Under the pieces are notes generated by a model that made no database searches, was not told the DNA's origin, and saw nothing but the letters and a program-made list of their open reading frames with translations. A stretch of 64,000 nt of DNA from Bacteroidota bacterium (GTDB lineage Bacteria; Bacteroidota; Bacteroidia; Bacteroidales; Dysgonomonadaceae): the NCBI GenBank assembly GCA_023388315.1, contig JAEWGM010000021.1, positions 62,001-126,000 of the forward strand. Reading direction: 5' to 3'. The position numbers were made by a program, and so were the translations under genes. Shown piece after piece: positions 51,572-61,445 of this stretch. Numbering within the stretch: the first letter of the stretch is position 1; each line of letters starts with the position of its first letter.

Positions 51572-52912
51572 CTACTTCTCCTTCTCCTCCACCTCTTTCT
51601 TCGGCCTTTCCACCAGTTTTTCCTCGTTGCGGGTAGTCACCTTTTTCAATTCCGCTTCCAAACGTTTTATTTCCATTTCCTGGTTGTGGATGGTGGTGAG
51701 AAGTGAGTTCAGTTCTTCGTTATCCACTGTGTCGGGGTACTGGGCTTTCACTCGCCCGATGAAATCGCTCAACACGTTCATGTAGTTGTTAAACGCGTCG
51801 TAAGGCGACATATACGGGCTGAAATTGCTTTGCCCGCCACCGAAATGCTTGGTTGACATATAATAAAAATGGTCGCTTGTTTGCAAGTAATACCAGTCTT
51901 GTTTCAAACGGCGGTCGGTGCAAAGACGAACGCGTTCACCCATTTCGTACAATGATTTTAACGCGCCTTGTTGTAGTTTGTTTCCTGTCCAAGCGCTTAC
52001 ATCGCGCTCTTCATCAGCCCACGAAATGGTGTTGGGTACGGAAATGGTGCCAACCGGTTTGTGGCTGTCCATTATTTCGCTGGGCGTACTGAACCCGATT
52101 TCGTTCTCAAAAGCGAAACGAGGCAGTGCTTTCATAAATTCAAATATGCCCGTGTGAGACGGTTGCAGGTTGCCCAACGTTTCGTAATTCATGAAAAGGT
52201 TGATAATTTCTTCGTTGGGATGGGTAGCAGCAATCCACGACATAAATTTTTCTGCCGTCAAGGGATATTCGTTCCAACTGTAATTGGAAAACCGGTAAGC
52301 GATATCGTCGCTAAATTGCGAGTTTTTCAGCAACAAATTCATTTTCGGTTGTGTGGCCGCGTGATACACATAATTGGGGCTTTTCCATCCCAGCACGTGT
52401 TTGGCGCCTTCCGTAATCATTTTATTGTATCCCATGGCGTAGGCCATGTCGGCAATGTCATCGGAGTAAATAAGTTCGGTATTGCGCAATGTGGTGGGTT
52501 TTTGCCCGAAAAGCAACTGAATTCTTTCGGCTTGTTGAGCAACTTGATTTTTGAATTCTTCGGGATCGTAAAGGCTGGCCAAAGAATGGGCGTAGGTTTC
52601 GGCAAGAAACTCCACGTTTCCGGTTTTACTGAGCTCGCGCAGCCCGTCAATTACTTCCGGCGCGTAAATTTCCAATTGTTCCAGCGCTACGCCCGAAATG
52701 GAAAAACTAACTTTGAATTTTCCTTTGTGTTGATTCACCAAGTCGAGCAACATGCGATTTGCAGGAATGTAAGACCGGGCGGCAATTTGCTGCAAAATGT
52801 CTTCGTTGGCGTAATCATCGTAATAGTAGTGGTCTCTTCCGATGTTGAAAAAACGATACCGTTTTAACCGGAAAGGCTGGTGTATTTGAAAATAAAAGCA
52901 AATTGTTTTCAT
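51572..52912 (-). CDS. GH57 family alpha-glucan hydrolase
   Basis: 446 aa. The GH57 pattern begins with CFYFQIHQPFRLKRYRFF at the N-terminus. The nucleophile Glu lies in FMNYETLG, and the acid Asp in SWADEERDVSAW. A C-terminal coiled tail rich in K and E (EKLVERPKKEVEEKEK) is outside the catalytic fold. The family includes alpha-amylases and branching enzymes. It lies downstream of a glycogen synthase-like gene and a debranching-type gene on the same strand, so it acts on storage glycogen. Confidence 0.92.
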   Translation of the reverse strand: MKTICFYFQIHQPFRLKRYRFFNIGRDHYYYDDYANEDILQQIAARSYIPANRMLLDLVNQHKGKFKVSFSISGVALEQLEIYAPEVIDGLRELSKTGNVEFLAETYAHSLASLYDPEEFKNQVAQQAERIQLLFGQKPTTLRNTELIYSDDIADMAYAMGYNKMITEGAKHVLGWKSPNYVYHAATQPKMNLLLKNSQFSDDIAYRFSNYSWNEYPLTAEKFMSWIAATHPNEEIINLFMNYETLGNLQPSHTGIFEFMKALPRFAFENEIGFSTPSEIMDSHKPVGTISVPNTISWADEERDVSAWTGNKLQQGALKSLYEMGERVRLCTDRRLKQDWYYLQTSDHFYYMSTKHFGGGQSNFSPYMSPYDAFNNYMNVLSDFIGRVKAQYPDTVDNEELNSLLTTIHNQEMEIKRLEAELKKVTTRNEEKLVERPKKEVEEKEK

Positions 52913-52969
52913 TGGAAAATATTTAGTGTGTTGATTTTTCTATTTGACTTGTTGTTGGTTGTTCACTTT

Positions 52970-54232
52970 TTATTTGTAAACGAGCATATTATAAATATCG
53001 CGCACTTTTTTGCCGGCGTCTTCCCAAAGGATGTTGTCCACCTCAATTTTTCCTTCTTCTTTTAAATGCTCTGCCATAGCGGGATAGGTGCAGATGGAAT
53101 AAATGGCGTCGGCCATGGCGTCCACATCCCAATAATCGGTTTTTATCACGTTATCGAGAATTTCGGAACAACCCGATTGATACGATATAATGCTGGGAAC
53201 GTTGCATTGCATAGCCTCCAAGGGCGAAATGCCAAACGGCTCCGATACCGAAGGCATCACATACACATCGCTCGATTTGAGCATTTCGTACACCTGCTTT
53301 CCTCGCAAGAAACCGGTGAAATGAAATTTATCGGCAATGCCGCGGTCGGCGGCAAGGCGAATCATTTGGTCCATCATATCGCCGCTGCCGGCCATCACAA
53401 ACCGAATGTGGTCGGTTTTACGAATAACCTGCGTGGCGGCGTCCACAAAGAATTCCGGCCCTTTTTGCATGGTGATGCGTCCTAAAAACGTGACCACTTT
53501 TTCCGATACTCCGGAAATGCGCTCAATAGCTTCAATTTCATCGGGAAGTGGCTCCACGGCGTTGTGCACGGTGGTAACTTTCCAATGCGGCTGATGGTAG
53601 TTTTCAATTACCGTGCGCCGCGTGAGGTCGCTCACACAAATAATGTGGTCGCAATTATCCATTCCGTCTTTTTCTATTCCGTACACAATGGGATTGGGTT
53701 TGCCGCGGCTGCGGTCGAACTCGGTGGCGTGCACGTGGATAACCATGGGCTTGCCGGTTACGCTTTTGGCGTGAAGGCCGGCGGGATAGGTAAGCCAATC
53801 GTGCGCGTGAATAACGTCAAAATCGTATGTGCGGGCAATTACGCCTGCCACAATAGAATAGTTGTTGGTTTCTTCCAGTATGTTGTTGGGATAGCGCCCC
53901 GAGAACTCAATGCACCCTAAATCGTTGGTGTGCATATAATTGAAGTCGGCATAGATATTGTCTCGCATCCAGTAGTATTCCTGCGGGTCCATAAATTTTT
54001 CCAACCGTGCCACGGCTGTTTCCCACGGCACATCGCGCCAAACAATGGGCACGTTGTTGGAGCCAATCATTTTAAGAAAACTTTGGTCTTCGTCTCCCCA
54101 CGGTTTGGGAATAACAAAAATGATCTCCATGTCTTCTTGTTTTGCCATGCCTTTTGTAAGCCCGTAACTTGCCGTACCAAGCCCTCCCAGAATATGCGGT
54201 GGAAATTCCCACCCAAACATCAATGCCTTCAT
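52970..54232 (-). CDS. GT4/GT5-like glycosyltransferase, probable glycogen synthase
   Basis: 420 aa. The N-terminal domain opens with MFGWEFPPHILGGLGTASYGL, in which GGLGT binds the sugar nucleotide, as in starch and glycogen synthases. The C-terminal domain has TFLGRITMQKGPE, and the EPFGISPLE block carries the Ex7E motif. It probably adds glucose to alpha-glucan. Its neighbours on either side are the GH57 hydrolase and the debranching enzyme, 12 bp downstream of the latter. Confidence 0.9.
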   Translation of the reverse strand: MKALMFGWEFPPHILGGLGTASYGLTKGMAKQEDMEIIFVIPKPWGDEDQSFLKMIGSNNVPIVWRDVPWETAVARLEKFMDPQEYYWMRDNIYADFNYMHTNDLGCIEFSGRYPNNILEETNNYSIVAGVIARTYDFDVIHAHDWLTYPAGLHAKSVTGKPMVIHVHATEFDRSRGKPNPIVYGIEKDGMDNCDHIICVSDLTRRTVIENYHQPHWKVTTVHNAVEPLPDEIEAIERISGVSEKVVTFLGRITMQKGPEFFVDAATQVIRKTDHIRFVMAGSGDMMDQMIRLAADRGIADKFHFTGFLRGKQVYEMLKSSDVYVMPSVSEPFGISPLEAMQCNVPSIISYQSGCSEILDNVIKTDYWDVDAMADAIYSICTYPAMAEHLKEEGKIEVDNILWEDAGKKVRDIYNMLVYK

Positions 54233-54244
54233 GTGCGGTGTATC

Positions 54245-56212
54245 TTAATCATTTAACTTGTCAAATAGTTTTTGCTCAAACGATTTTATCAACCGTTTTG
54301 CCCTCAATAATTCCGCTACGCTGAGCGCGAAAGAATAGCTTCCGTGCGCGATAAACGGTGGGTTTGAATCGTAAAATTCAGAAATGGTGCCAATGCAATC
54401 GTTCTGCATCTCGTCTTCCATATTCACCATAATTCTGTCGGCCAACGATAATCCGCTCAATTGAAACACTTTCAAATAGGCTTCAATGTATGCGCCAAAC
54501 AGCCAAGGAAACGCCATGCCGTTGAAATAAGCTTCTTTCTTTTCGGCTTCGGTGCCGGCGTAGTGCGGGTGAAATTTGTGGCTTTTGGGCGTGAGCGAAC
54601 GGATTCCGCAGTTTGTAAGCAACTCTTTGGTAACAAAATCAATAACCGATTTCTTTTGGCTCCTTTCCAAAGGAGAATAGTCCAACGAAACGGCGAAAAT
54701 CATATTGGGGCGAACGTCGGGGTTTTTGTAAAATCCGTCTACATAATCGTAGAGGTAACCCGCTTCGTTCACAAATATTTCTTTGAACGAATTTTGTGTG
54801 AGGCGGGCGCTTTCTTCCAATGTTTCGGCGCGCGCATTCTGTTGTGTTTCCTCGGCCACTTCTTGGGCAAATTTTTGCGCGTTATACCACAACGCGTTAA
54901 ATTCCACCAAATAGCCGGAGCGCGGCACTATAGGGCGCCCGTCCTGATGAGCGTTCATCCAACTTACGGCTACATCGCGCCCGTAGGTGGAAACCAACCC
55001 GTTGTTGTCATCCACAATAAGGTTTTGATGTTTTCCCGCCACAATGTAATCGATAATTTCGAAAAGAAAATCAGCGTATTTCTCAATAAATTCTTTTTTG
55101 CGTTCTTTCCAATATTGTTGAAGCGACCAAATAACCCACAATAACACATCGGGGTCTTCCATTTGTTTCAAGTGGCTTTTCAGCGGTTTATCTGCCATAA
55201 AATCGCGCAAATGGGGAATGGCCGAATCCATTATTTTTTCAAAATCGGGTATTCTATCCACAGAAATGGTGCACCCGGGTAAGGCTATGAATTGGTCGCG
55301 CGCGCGTACCTTAAACCACGGATATCCGGCCAATAAATAGTATTCATCCTTGGCCGGGCTATAATAAAACTGGTGGCTTGAGTTTTTTAAGCAATTATAA
55401 AAATTGGAACGGGGAGTGCGTTTGTATATTTCAAAATCGAATTCTTCCGCTAATTTAGACGTGTCAACCAATATATCGCCGGCCGAGAAAATAATTTCTT
55501 CGCCCTTTTCAATGGACATTTCAAAATAGCCCGGCACGTAGAGGTCTTCCTGATAGGTGTCGCCTTTTTGTAGGTCTTGCAAATACTCAATGCCGCGGTA
55601 CCAATCGGGGTGATACAAAAATTCCGGTTGTTTGTTAAATTGCATAAACAATTCGGGATAACCGAAATACATGCAGGTGCTGATGCCATTTTCCACTTCG
55701 CGATAGGAACGGTCCACCTGGTCGTTTTCGTTGGTCAGCGCCGATATTTTTCTGAACGCCAAAAACGGTTTAAACCGGATGGTGGTGGGCGAGTGGGCAT
55801 CGAGCAGCGTGTAGCGAATCATCAGGCGGTTTTCTTTGGAAGAAAACATGATTTCTTTTGATAGAATTACGCCACCCACCCGGTATATTGTTTTTGGAAC
55901 GCTATCGCAATTAAATTCGCGGATGTATTTGTGCCCCTTCGGGTTGTAGTTGTCGCCCGCGTAACGATGGATGCCAAGGTTGAATTCTGCGCCGTGTTGA
56001 ATGACGGTTTCATCAATGGAAGACAAAATCAGGTGGTTATCGTCATCGAGATAAGGAACAGGCATTACTAAAAGCCCTTGATATTTTGTGGTGTTGCAAC
56101 CCGATATGGAGGTGTTTTGGTAAGCGCCTTTTCTGTTAGTCCTCAATACATTGCGGTAGAGGGAGTACTCTAGGTTAATCATCAAGTCTTTGTCGAATTT
56201 CAGGTAACTCAT
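54245..56212 (-). CDS. Glycogen debranching enzyme family protein (amylo-alpha-1,6-glucosidase type)
   Basis: 655 aa. An N-terminal beta-rich domain (about 1-290; TNRKGAYQNTSISGCNTTKYQGLLV, as in the GDE_N family) precedes an (alpha/alpha)6 barrel (about 300-640; DVLLWVIWSLQQYWKERK, NGLVSTYGRDVAVSWMNA, YDYVDGFYKNPDVRPN). The enzyme removes alpha-1,6 branches. It is the first gene of the glycogen unit on the minus strand. The gap upstream (56213-56333) shows only a near match to a -7 element (TATCTTTC). Confidence 0.92.
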   Translation of the reverse strand: MSYLKFDKDLMINLEYSLYRNVLRTNRKGAYQNTSISGCNTTKYQGLLVMPVPYLDDDNHLILSSIDETVIQHGAEFNLGIHRYAGDNYNPKGHKYIREFNCDSVPKTIYRVGGVILSKEIMFSSKENRLMIRYTLLDAHSPTTIRFKPFLAFRKISALTNENDQVDRSYREVENGISTCMYFGYPELFMQFNKQPEFLYHPDWYRGIEYLQDLQKGDTYQEDLYVPGYFEMSIEKGEEIIFSAGDILVDTSKLAEEFDFEIYKRTPRSNFYNCLKNSSHQFYYSPAKDEYYLLAGYPWFKVRARDQFIALPGCTISVDRIPDFEKIMDSAIPHLRDFMADKPLKSHLKQMEDPDVLLWVIWSLQQYWKERKKEFIEKYADFLFEIIDYIVAGKHQNLIVDDNNGLVSTYGRDVAVSWMNAHQDGRPIVPRSGYLVEFNALWYNAQKFAQEVAEETQQNARAETLEESARLTQNSFKEIFVNEAGYLYDYVDGFYKNPDVRPNMIFAVSLDYSPLERSQKKSVIDFVTKELLTNCGIRSLTPKSHKFHPHYAGTEAEKKEAYFNGMAFPWLFGAYIEAYLKVFQLSGLSLADRIMVNMEDEMQNDCIGTISEFYDSNPPFIAHGSYSFALSVAELLRAKRLIKSFEQKLFDKLND

Positions 56213-56357
56213 CGTTAAATGGAATTAATTGCCAATAATAGCGTAAACAATAGAAATCTTTGCGAAAGATAATAAATAAGAATTAATGCAACAACAAAAA
56301 AAGGATTAAAATTTTTAATTTTAAAAAGAACCTTTACATACTCAACGTATTTATTTG

Positions 56358-56365
56358 TAATTTTG
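56358..56365 (+). promoter_or_regulatory. Probable -7 element of the rhomboid gene
   Basis: TAATTTTG (TAnnTTTG), about 69 bp before the rhomboid start; a 19-codon frame lies in between (56371-56430). Confidence 0.45.
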
Positions 56366-56433
56366 TTTTTATGGAATCAGGATTCTTTGGAATGAGCGTT
56401 GATTCAAAGATAGTTGGTGGAGATTTATAAATA

Positions 56434-57138
56434 ATGACTTCGGATAGGACCCTCAATTTTGAAAGAAAACGCGTTTGGCTGGCTTTGCTGCCGGCCATTG
56501 TGTTTGTCGCGCTGGTTTGGCTCTCTTTTGTGCTAGACAAATCGGGCGCGCTGAACCTGGAGTTCCGCCGATGGGGTGTTTTGCCGCGCGAAGCCGGTGG
56601 GTTGATAGGAATTGTGTTTTCTCCGTTCATTCATTCTTCTCTGTCGCATTTGCTTTCCAACTCGCTTCCTCTGTTAATTCTCATCTCATTTCATTTCTAT
56701 TTTTATAGTAAAATAGCGGTTAAATCGTTTGTGTTTTTGTGGCTCATCAGTGGTTTTATCACGTGGTGTATTGGGCGCGACGCGTATCACGTTGGTGCCA
56801 GCGGCGTGGTTTTTTCTCTCATTTCTTTTCTGTTTTTTAGCGGTATTTTTCGCAAATATGTTCCTTTAATCGCCTTGTCACTCATTGTGGCGTTTGTTTA
56901 CGGGAGCTCCATTTGGTCTATTTTTCCGTTTGCGGAATATATAGATACGCAAATTTCGTGGGAAGGGCATCTTTCGGGTGTGATGAGCGGTTTCATTATC
57001 GCTTTTGTTTACAGAAAACACGGGCCACAAAAGCCGGAAGTGGCTTGGGAAGATGATGAAATCGAAGAATGGGAAGAAGGCGATGATTGGTTTTTTGTTG
57101 AAAGCGATAAAGAAAATGAGCCACCTGCATCGGTTTAA
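56434..57138 (+). CDS. Rhomboid family intramembrane serine protease
   Basis: 234 aa with about six TM helices. The catalytic Ser is in HVGASGVVFS, the His in WEGHLSGVMSG, and the loop HSSLSHLLSN carries the family His and Asn. A very acidic C-terminal tail (EDDEIEEWEEGDDWFFVESDKEN) follows the last TM. It should cleave membrane-embedded substrates. It stands alone, with a promoter upstream and ddh starting 45 bp after it on its own promoter. Confidence 0.92.
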   Translation: MTSDRTLNFERKRVWLALLPAIVFVALVWLSFVLDKSGALNLEFRRWGVLPREAGGLIGIVFSPFIHSSLSHLLSNSLPLLILISFHFYFYSKIAVKSFVFLWLISGFITWCIGRDAYHVGASGVVFSLISFLFFSGIFRKYVPLIALSLIVAFVYGSSIWSIFPFAEYIDTQISWEGHLSGVMSGFIIAFVYRKHGPQKPEVAWEDDEIEEWEEGDDWFFVESDKENEPPASV

Positions 57139-57154
57139 AATCCACAATTTATCG

Positions 57155-57162
57155 TAAATTTG
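57155..57162 (+). promoter_or_regulatory. Probable -7 element of ddh
   Basis: TAAATTTG (TAnnTTTG), 22 bp before the start. Confidence 0.6.
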
Positions 57163-57183
57163 TAATCGAAATAAAAAAGAAAG

Positions 57184-58080
57184 ATGAAAAAAATAAGAGC
57201 GGCCATTGTTGGCTACGGAAACATCGGAAAATATGTGTTGGAATCGTTGCTTGAAGCACAGGATTTTGAAGTGGCGGGCATTGTAAGGCGCGATGCCGCC
57301 AATGTTCCTCCCGAACTGAAAGAATTTGAAGTAGTTAGTTCCATATCGGAGCTCAACGACGTGGACGTTGCCCTGCTTTGCACACCCACGCGAAGCGTAG
57401 AAAAATTTGCCAATGAATGTTTGGTGCTGGGAATCAATACGGTGGATAGTTTCGATATTCACGGAAGTATTGTTGATTTACGGCAATCTTTACACCAGGT
57501 GGCGAAGGAGCACCGGGCCGTTTCCATTATTTCGGCAGGTTGGGACCCCGGAAGCGATTCGGTTGTGCGCACCCTGATGGAAGCGTTGGCGCCGAAAGGA
57601 ATCACATACACCAACTTCGGCCCCGGAATGAGTATGGGCCACACGGTGGCGGTGAAAGCCATCGATGGAGTGAAAAACGCGTTGTCAATGACTATTCCCA
57701 CCGGAACGGGTGTACATCGCAGAATGGTGTATGTTGAGCTGCAAGACGGTTTCAACTTCGATGCAGTGGCAAAAGCCATAAAATCCGACGATTACTTTGC
57801 ACACGATGACACCCACATTTTTCAGGTTGAAAGTGTGGACGCCCTCAAAGATATGGGGCACGGCGTGTTAATGGAACGCAAAGGCGTTTCGGGACGAACG
57901 CAAAACCAAATCTTCAAGTTCGATATGCGCATCAACAACCCCGCGCTCACAGCGCAAGTAATGGTAGGTTGCGCAAGGGCTTCACTCAAACAACAACCCG
58001 GTGCTTACACGATGATAGAAATTCCGGTAATCGACTTACTCCCCGGAGAAAAAGAAGCGTGGATTAAAAAACTTGTGTAA
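57184..58080 (+). CDS. ddh: meso-Diaminopimelate dehydrogenase
   Basis: 298 aa. It makes meso-diaminopimelate from tetrahydrodipicolinate with NADPH and ammonia, a one-step route to lysine and peptidoglycan. The dinucleotide motif is AIVGYGNIGK at residues 7-16; RRDA (NADP contact), FDIHG, SAGWDPGSDSV and FGPGMSMGHTVAVKAIDGV follow, as in the family. Full length. Its own promoter lies just upstream. Confidence 0.94.
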   Translation: MKKIRAAIVGYGNIGKYVLESLLEAQDFEVAGIVRRDAANVPPELKEFEVVSSISELNDVDVALLCTPTRSVEKFANECLVLGINTVDSFDIHGSIVDLRQSLHQVAKEHRAVSIISAGWDPGSDSVVRTLMEALAPKGITYTNFGPGMSMGHTVAVKAIDGVKNALSMTIPTGTGVHRRMVYVELQDGFNFDAVAKAIKSDDYFAHDDTHIFQVESVDALKDMGHGVLMERKGVSGRTQNQIFKFDMRINNPALTAQVMVGCARASLKQQPGAYTMIEIPVIDLLPGEKEAWIKKLV

Positions 58081-58258
58081 AGTTTGAACGGGTGAAGCGA
58101 ATTCCGTTTCGCTTCCCAAAATATAATGGTACACGGATTATACTGATTGAATGGATTGATACAGATTGATAATTGTCATTATAATAGAGGAGATTTTTCC
58201 GCCTTATCTGTGAAAATCCGTTTTATCTGTGTCATCTGTGTGCTAACGTTTCCCAAAC

Positions 58259-58600
58259 TCACAATTTTTTGTTACCAATTAAGGCATTTTTAAGTTCGGG
58301 AAGGTTTATTTTAATGATATTCCAAATGGTAATATCATCCACGCCAAAATATTCGTGAATGATAAGATTCCTTAATCCAATGATTCTTGCCCAAGGAATA
58401 TGAGAAGTTTTATGAAGGTAATCTTCTGATAGTTTATTTGCGGCTTCACCTATAATTTCTAACTGCCTAAGGGTGGCATTATACATCATGGAGTTAGAAG
58501 TAAAAATGTCAAAATCGGCATTTTGGGTATATGATTCGATTTCAGCAATGGCATCAATGATGTGATTAATCCTAATTTGGTCTGTGATCTTAGCGGGCAT
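58259..58600 (-). CDS. hepT: HepT-like ribonuclease toxin (DUF86)
   Basis: 113 aa, all helical. The HEPN RNase motif RX4HXY appears as RNLIIHEY (near residues 77-84). The MntA-like gene lies upstream and overlaps by 11 bp, the standard order for this pair. The toxin cleaves RNA and is silenced when MntA adds AMP to the Tyr of the motif. Confidence 0.92.
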   Translation of the reverse strand: MPAKITDQIRINHIIDAIAEIESYTQNADFDIFTSNSMMYNATLRQLEIIGEAANKLSEDYLHKTSHIPWARIIGLRNLIIHEYFGVDDITIWNIIKINLPELKNALIGNKKL

Positions 58601-58883
58601 AAATCATTACTTTTTCTGAATCTATATAAGGTTTAATATACTTGGACAACCCTCTTGAAGAAACCAAATCAACGTTTTTCGACAACAAGTTCTGTAAATC
58701 AATTTTCATTTGAATGAATTCTAAACCAACGGGTTGTGAGTAGTCTAAGTCCACTAAAATATCCACATCGCTCTCTTTTGTAGCCTCATCTCTCACATAA
58801 GACCCAAACAAATATGCTTTCAAAACGGGTTGGGTTTTGAAATAAGCCTTTATCTTTTTAATTTGTTCAGCGGTTAGTTTCAT
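58590..58883 (-). CDS. mntA: MntA-like nucleotidyltransferase antitoxin
   Basis: 97 aa from the ATG at 58881-58883. The open frame continues to 59129, but the family begins here (MKLTAEQIKKIKAYF). The minimal nucleotidyltransferase motif is GSYVRDEATKESDVDILVD, with GS and the DxD pair that binds the metal. It overlaps hepT by 11 bp and should modify the HepT active-site Tyr. The 58884-59241 gap upstream is AT-rich and holds only the lgt promoter. Confidence 0.9.
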   Translation of the reverse strand: MKLTAEQIKKIKAYFKTQPVLKAYLFGSYVRDEATKESDVDILVDLDYSQPVGLEFIQMKIDLQNLLSKNVDLVSSRGLSKYIKPYIDSEKVMIYAR

Positions 58884-59211
58884 AGTTGGTTTGCTTTTCG
58901 ATATAAGAATGTTTTTATTATAAAATAAAGTTTTGGCACGGAGAAAAACCTTATTTTTCTTACTCACCTTAGTAAAAAATACAGCAAAGAACCTTATTAC
59001 CTTATTGCGTATCATCTTGGTATGCTGCGTGAGTGTTTTTGTCAAACTCACGTTTTTAATTACAAATATATAGAATTCTACATAAAAAACATTGTAGCCC
59101 GATAAAAGTTTACTTTTTTGCATCTGCAAAAGATTTGCGGTAAAAATAATTAAGTTTATAAAATTCCCTTTTTCAATCGATAGGTAATTCCAAACTCACA
59201 ACTTTTTTAGC

Positions 59212-59219
59212 TATCTTTG
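59212..59219 (+). promoter_or_regulatory. Probable -7 element of lgt
   Basis: TATCTTTG (TAnnTTTG), 23 bp before the lgt start. Confidence 0.65.
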
Positions 59220-59241
59220 CACGAAATAAAACCATCGCATT

Positions 59242-60135
59242 ATGCTTCTATCTGTTACATGGAATGTTGATCCCACCCTTTTTGAAATTTTCGGCCGCGA
59301 AATTCGTTGGTATGGCCTGTTGTGGGTTATTGGGCTTGTTGTAGCGGTTTATACCGTACAACGCATTTTTAAATCCGAAAAACTACCCGAAAAGTGGTTC
59401 GACTCCCTGTTCATTTACATGATGGTGGGCATTATTGCCGGCGCGCGTTTGGGGCACTGCCTCTTTTACGAACCCGGTTACTATTTGGCCAATCCCGTGG
59501 AAATTCTCAAAGTGTGGGAAGGCGGTTTGGCGAGCCACGGAGGGGTAATTGGCATTATCATTGCGGTATGGCTTTATTCGCGAAAAGTATCCAAAGAAAG
59601 TATGCTTTGGACGTTCGATCGGGTTATGGTTCCAACCGGTTTCACCGCGGCAATGATACGCCTCGGCAACCTGATGAACCACGAAATTTACGGCGGGCCC
59701 ACCGATGCGCCGTGGGGATTTCGATTTATCGATAACATCGGACAATGGATGCACGGGGCCGAACCCATTTACACACAACCATCGCATCCCACGCAAATAT
59801 ACGAAGCGCTTATTTACCTGCTTGTTTTTGTCATTACAATGTATATGTATTGGAAAACCAACGCCGTGCAAAAACAAGGACTGATCACCGGAGTGGGAAT
59901 CACCCTTATTTTTGTGGCCCGTTTCTTTATCGAGTTTGTGAAAAACGTGCAGGTGGATTCAGAGATCGCGCTGATTGAAAGAACCGGACTGAACCTCGGC
60001 CAATGGCTAAGCATCCCGTTTATCATATGGGGCGTTTGGTTGATTTGGCGTGCATATAAAGCTAAACCAACACCGGTGGTTGAACATAAAGCGGTGAAAG
60101 CATCCTCAACGGCATCGCCTAAAAAAAGAAAATAA
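59242..60135 (+). CDS. lgt: Prolipoprotein diacylglyceryl transferase
   Basis: 297 aa with about seven TM helices. It transfers diacylglycerol from phosphatidylglycerol to the lipobox Cys, the first step of lipoprotein maturation. Signature motifs are EGGLASHGGVIG, RLGNLMNHEIYGGPTDAPWG (Lgt signature) and QPSHPTQIYEAL. A basic C-terminal tail (KAVKASSTASPKKRK) extends beyond the family core. Confidence 0.96.
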   Translation: MLLSVTWNVDPTLFEIFGREIRWYGLLWVIGLVVAVYTVQRIFKSEKLPEKWFDSLFIYMMVGIIAGARLGHCLFYEPGYYLANPVEILKVWEGGLASHGGVIGIIIAVWLYSRKVSKESMLWTFDRVMVPTGFTAAMIRLGNLMNHEIYGGPTDAPWGFRFIDNIGQWMHGAEPIYTQPSHPTQIYEALIYLLVFVITMYMYWKTNAVQKQGLITGVGITLIFVARFFIEFVKNVQVDSEIALIERTGLNLGQWLSIPFIIWGVWLIWRAYKAKPTPVVEHKAVKASSTASPKKRK

Positions 60136-60172
60136 TCATCTAATTAATCACATAAATCACAAAGACTTAGCT

Positions 60173-61408
60173 ATGTATAAGCCACTTGAAATTACAAAAG
60201 ATATTTACTACGTGGGCGTGAACGACCGCACCAAACATTTGTTTGAAAACATTTGGCCCTTGCCCCACGGCGTGTCGTACAACTCTTACATTGTCAAAGA
60301 CGAAAAAATAGCGTTGATTGATACGGTGGATGTGTGTTATTCTGATGTTTTTTTTCGGAAAATAGGCGATGTTTTGGGAGATAAACCCATCGATTACTTA
60401 ATCATTAACCATATGGAACCCGACCACTCAGGCTCTGTTTCGTGGTTGGTGAATAAATACCCGAATATAAAAATTGTGGGAAATAGCCGCACGTTGGAGA
60501 TGCTGAAAGGATTTTACGGCGTTTCCGATAATTTACAGGCTATTGAAGACACTGATGTACTTTCTTTGGGTGAGAAAACACTGCAATTTTATTTTACCCC
60601 CATGGTGCATTGGCCCGAAACGATGGTGACCTACGTGCCTCAAACCAAAACGTTGTTTAGCGGAGACGCCTTCGGAACGTTTGGCGCCTTAGACGGTGGT
60701 GTGCTTGATTCGCACCTGTGCGTAAACAAGTATTGGGACGAAATGATTCGGTATTATTCCAACATTGTGGGAAAATTTGGGTCGCCCGTGCAAACCGCGC
60801 TGAAGAAACTGAATGGAGTGGGCATAGACGTTATTTGTTCTACGCACGGCCCGGTTTGGGTGGAAAAAGAAAACATCGAAACCGTGATGTCGCTCTACGA
60901 TAAAATGAGCAGATACGAAGCCGAAAATGGTTTGGTTATCGCATACGGAAGCATGTACGGCAATACCGAGCAACTGGCGGAAATTATAGCGGCCGAAGCC
61001 GCGGCCAACGGCGTGAAAAATATCGTGATGCACAATGTGGCAAAAAGCGATGCATCGTACATCATTCGCGATATTTTCAAATATAAAGGACTCATTTTGG
61101 GCTCGCCCACTTACAACAGCAAACTCTATCCGGGAATTGAGAATTTGATTTCGGCCATACAAAACAGAAACATAAAGAACCGATTCTTAGGATGTTTCGG
61201 TTCGTTTACTTGGGCCGATGCCACCGCGCGTCATTTTAAAGCCTTTGCCGATGGCGTGGAATTTGAGCTCCTTTCCGATCCGCTTGCTATGAAGCAGGCG
61301 CGCGTGGAAGACGTGCTGGAAAACGCGTTGAGCATGGCCCGCGCAATGGCTGAAAAACTTACTTCGGGAGAAAAAGTATATCCCAATCACGTCATCAGCT
61401 GTCACTAA
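60173..61408 (+). CDS. fprA: FprA-type flavodiiron protein
   Basis: 411 aa. The N-terminal metallo-beta-lactamase-like diiron domain has HMEPDHSG near residue 79, MVHWPE, SGDAFGTFG and STHGPVW. The C-terminal flavodoxin domain begins IAYGSMYGNTEQLAE (FMN phosphate loop), with LGSPTYNSKLYPGI. It reduces O2 or NO with electrons from a reduced flavin or rubredoxin, an anaerobe's defence against oxygen. nagB follows 37 bp downstream, with no obvious link. Confidence 0.95.
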   Translation: MYKPLEITKDIYYVGVNDRTKHLFENIWPLPHGVSYNSYIVKDEKIALIDTVDVCYSDVFFRKIGDVLGDKPIDYLIINHMEPDHSGSVSWLVNKYPNIKIVGNSRTLEMLKGFYGVSDNLQAIEDTDVLSLGEKTLQFYFTPMVHWPETMVTYVPQTKTLFSGDAFGTFGALDGGVLDSHLCVNKYWDEMIRYYSNIVGKFGSPVQTALKKLNGVGIDVICSTHGPVWVEKENIETVMSLYDKMSRYEAENGLVIAYGSMYGNTEQLAEIIAAEAAANGVKNIVMHNVAKSDASYIIRDIFKYKGLILGSPTYNSKLYPGIENLISAIQNRNIKNRFLGCFGSFTWADATARHFKAFADGVEFELLSDPLAMKQARVEDVLENALSMARAMAEKLTSGEKVYPNHVISCH

Positions 61409-61445
61409 ACAACATTGAAATAACGACTTTTAAAAATATATTAGT

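Noticed and set aside
52061..52867. 268-codon antisense frame over the GH57 gene
   Set aside because: Antisense to a gene with catalytic motifs; no promoter and no recognisable domain.
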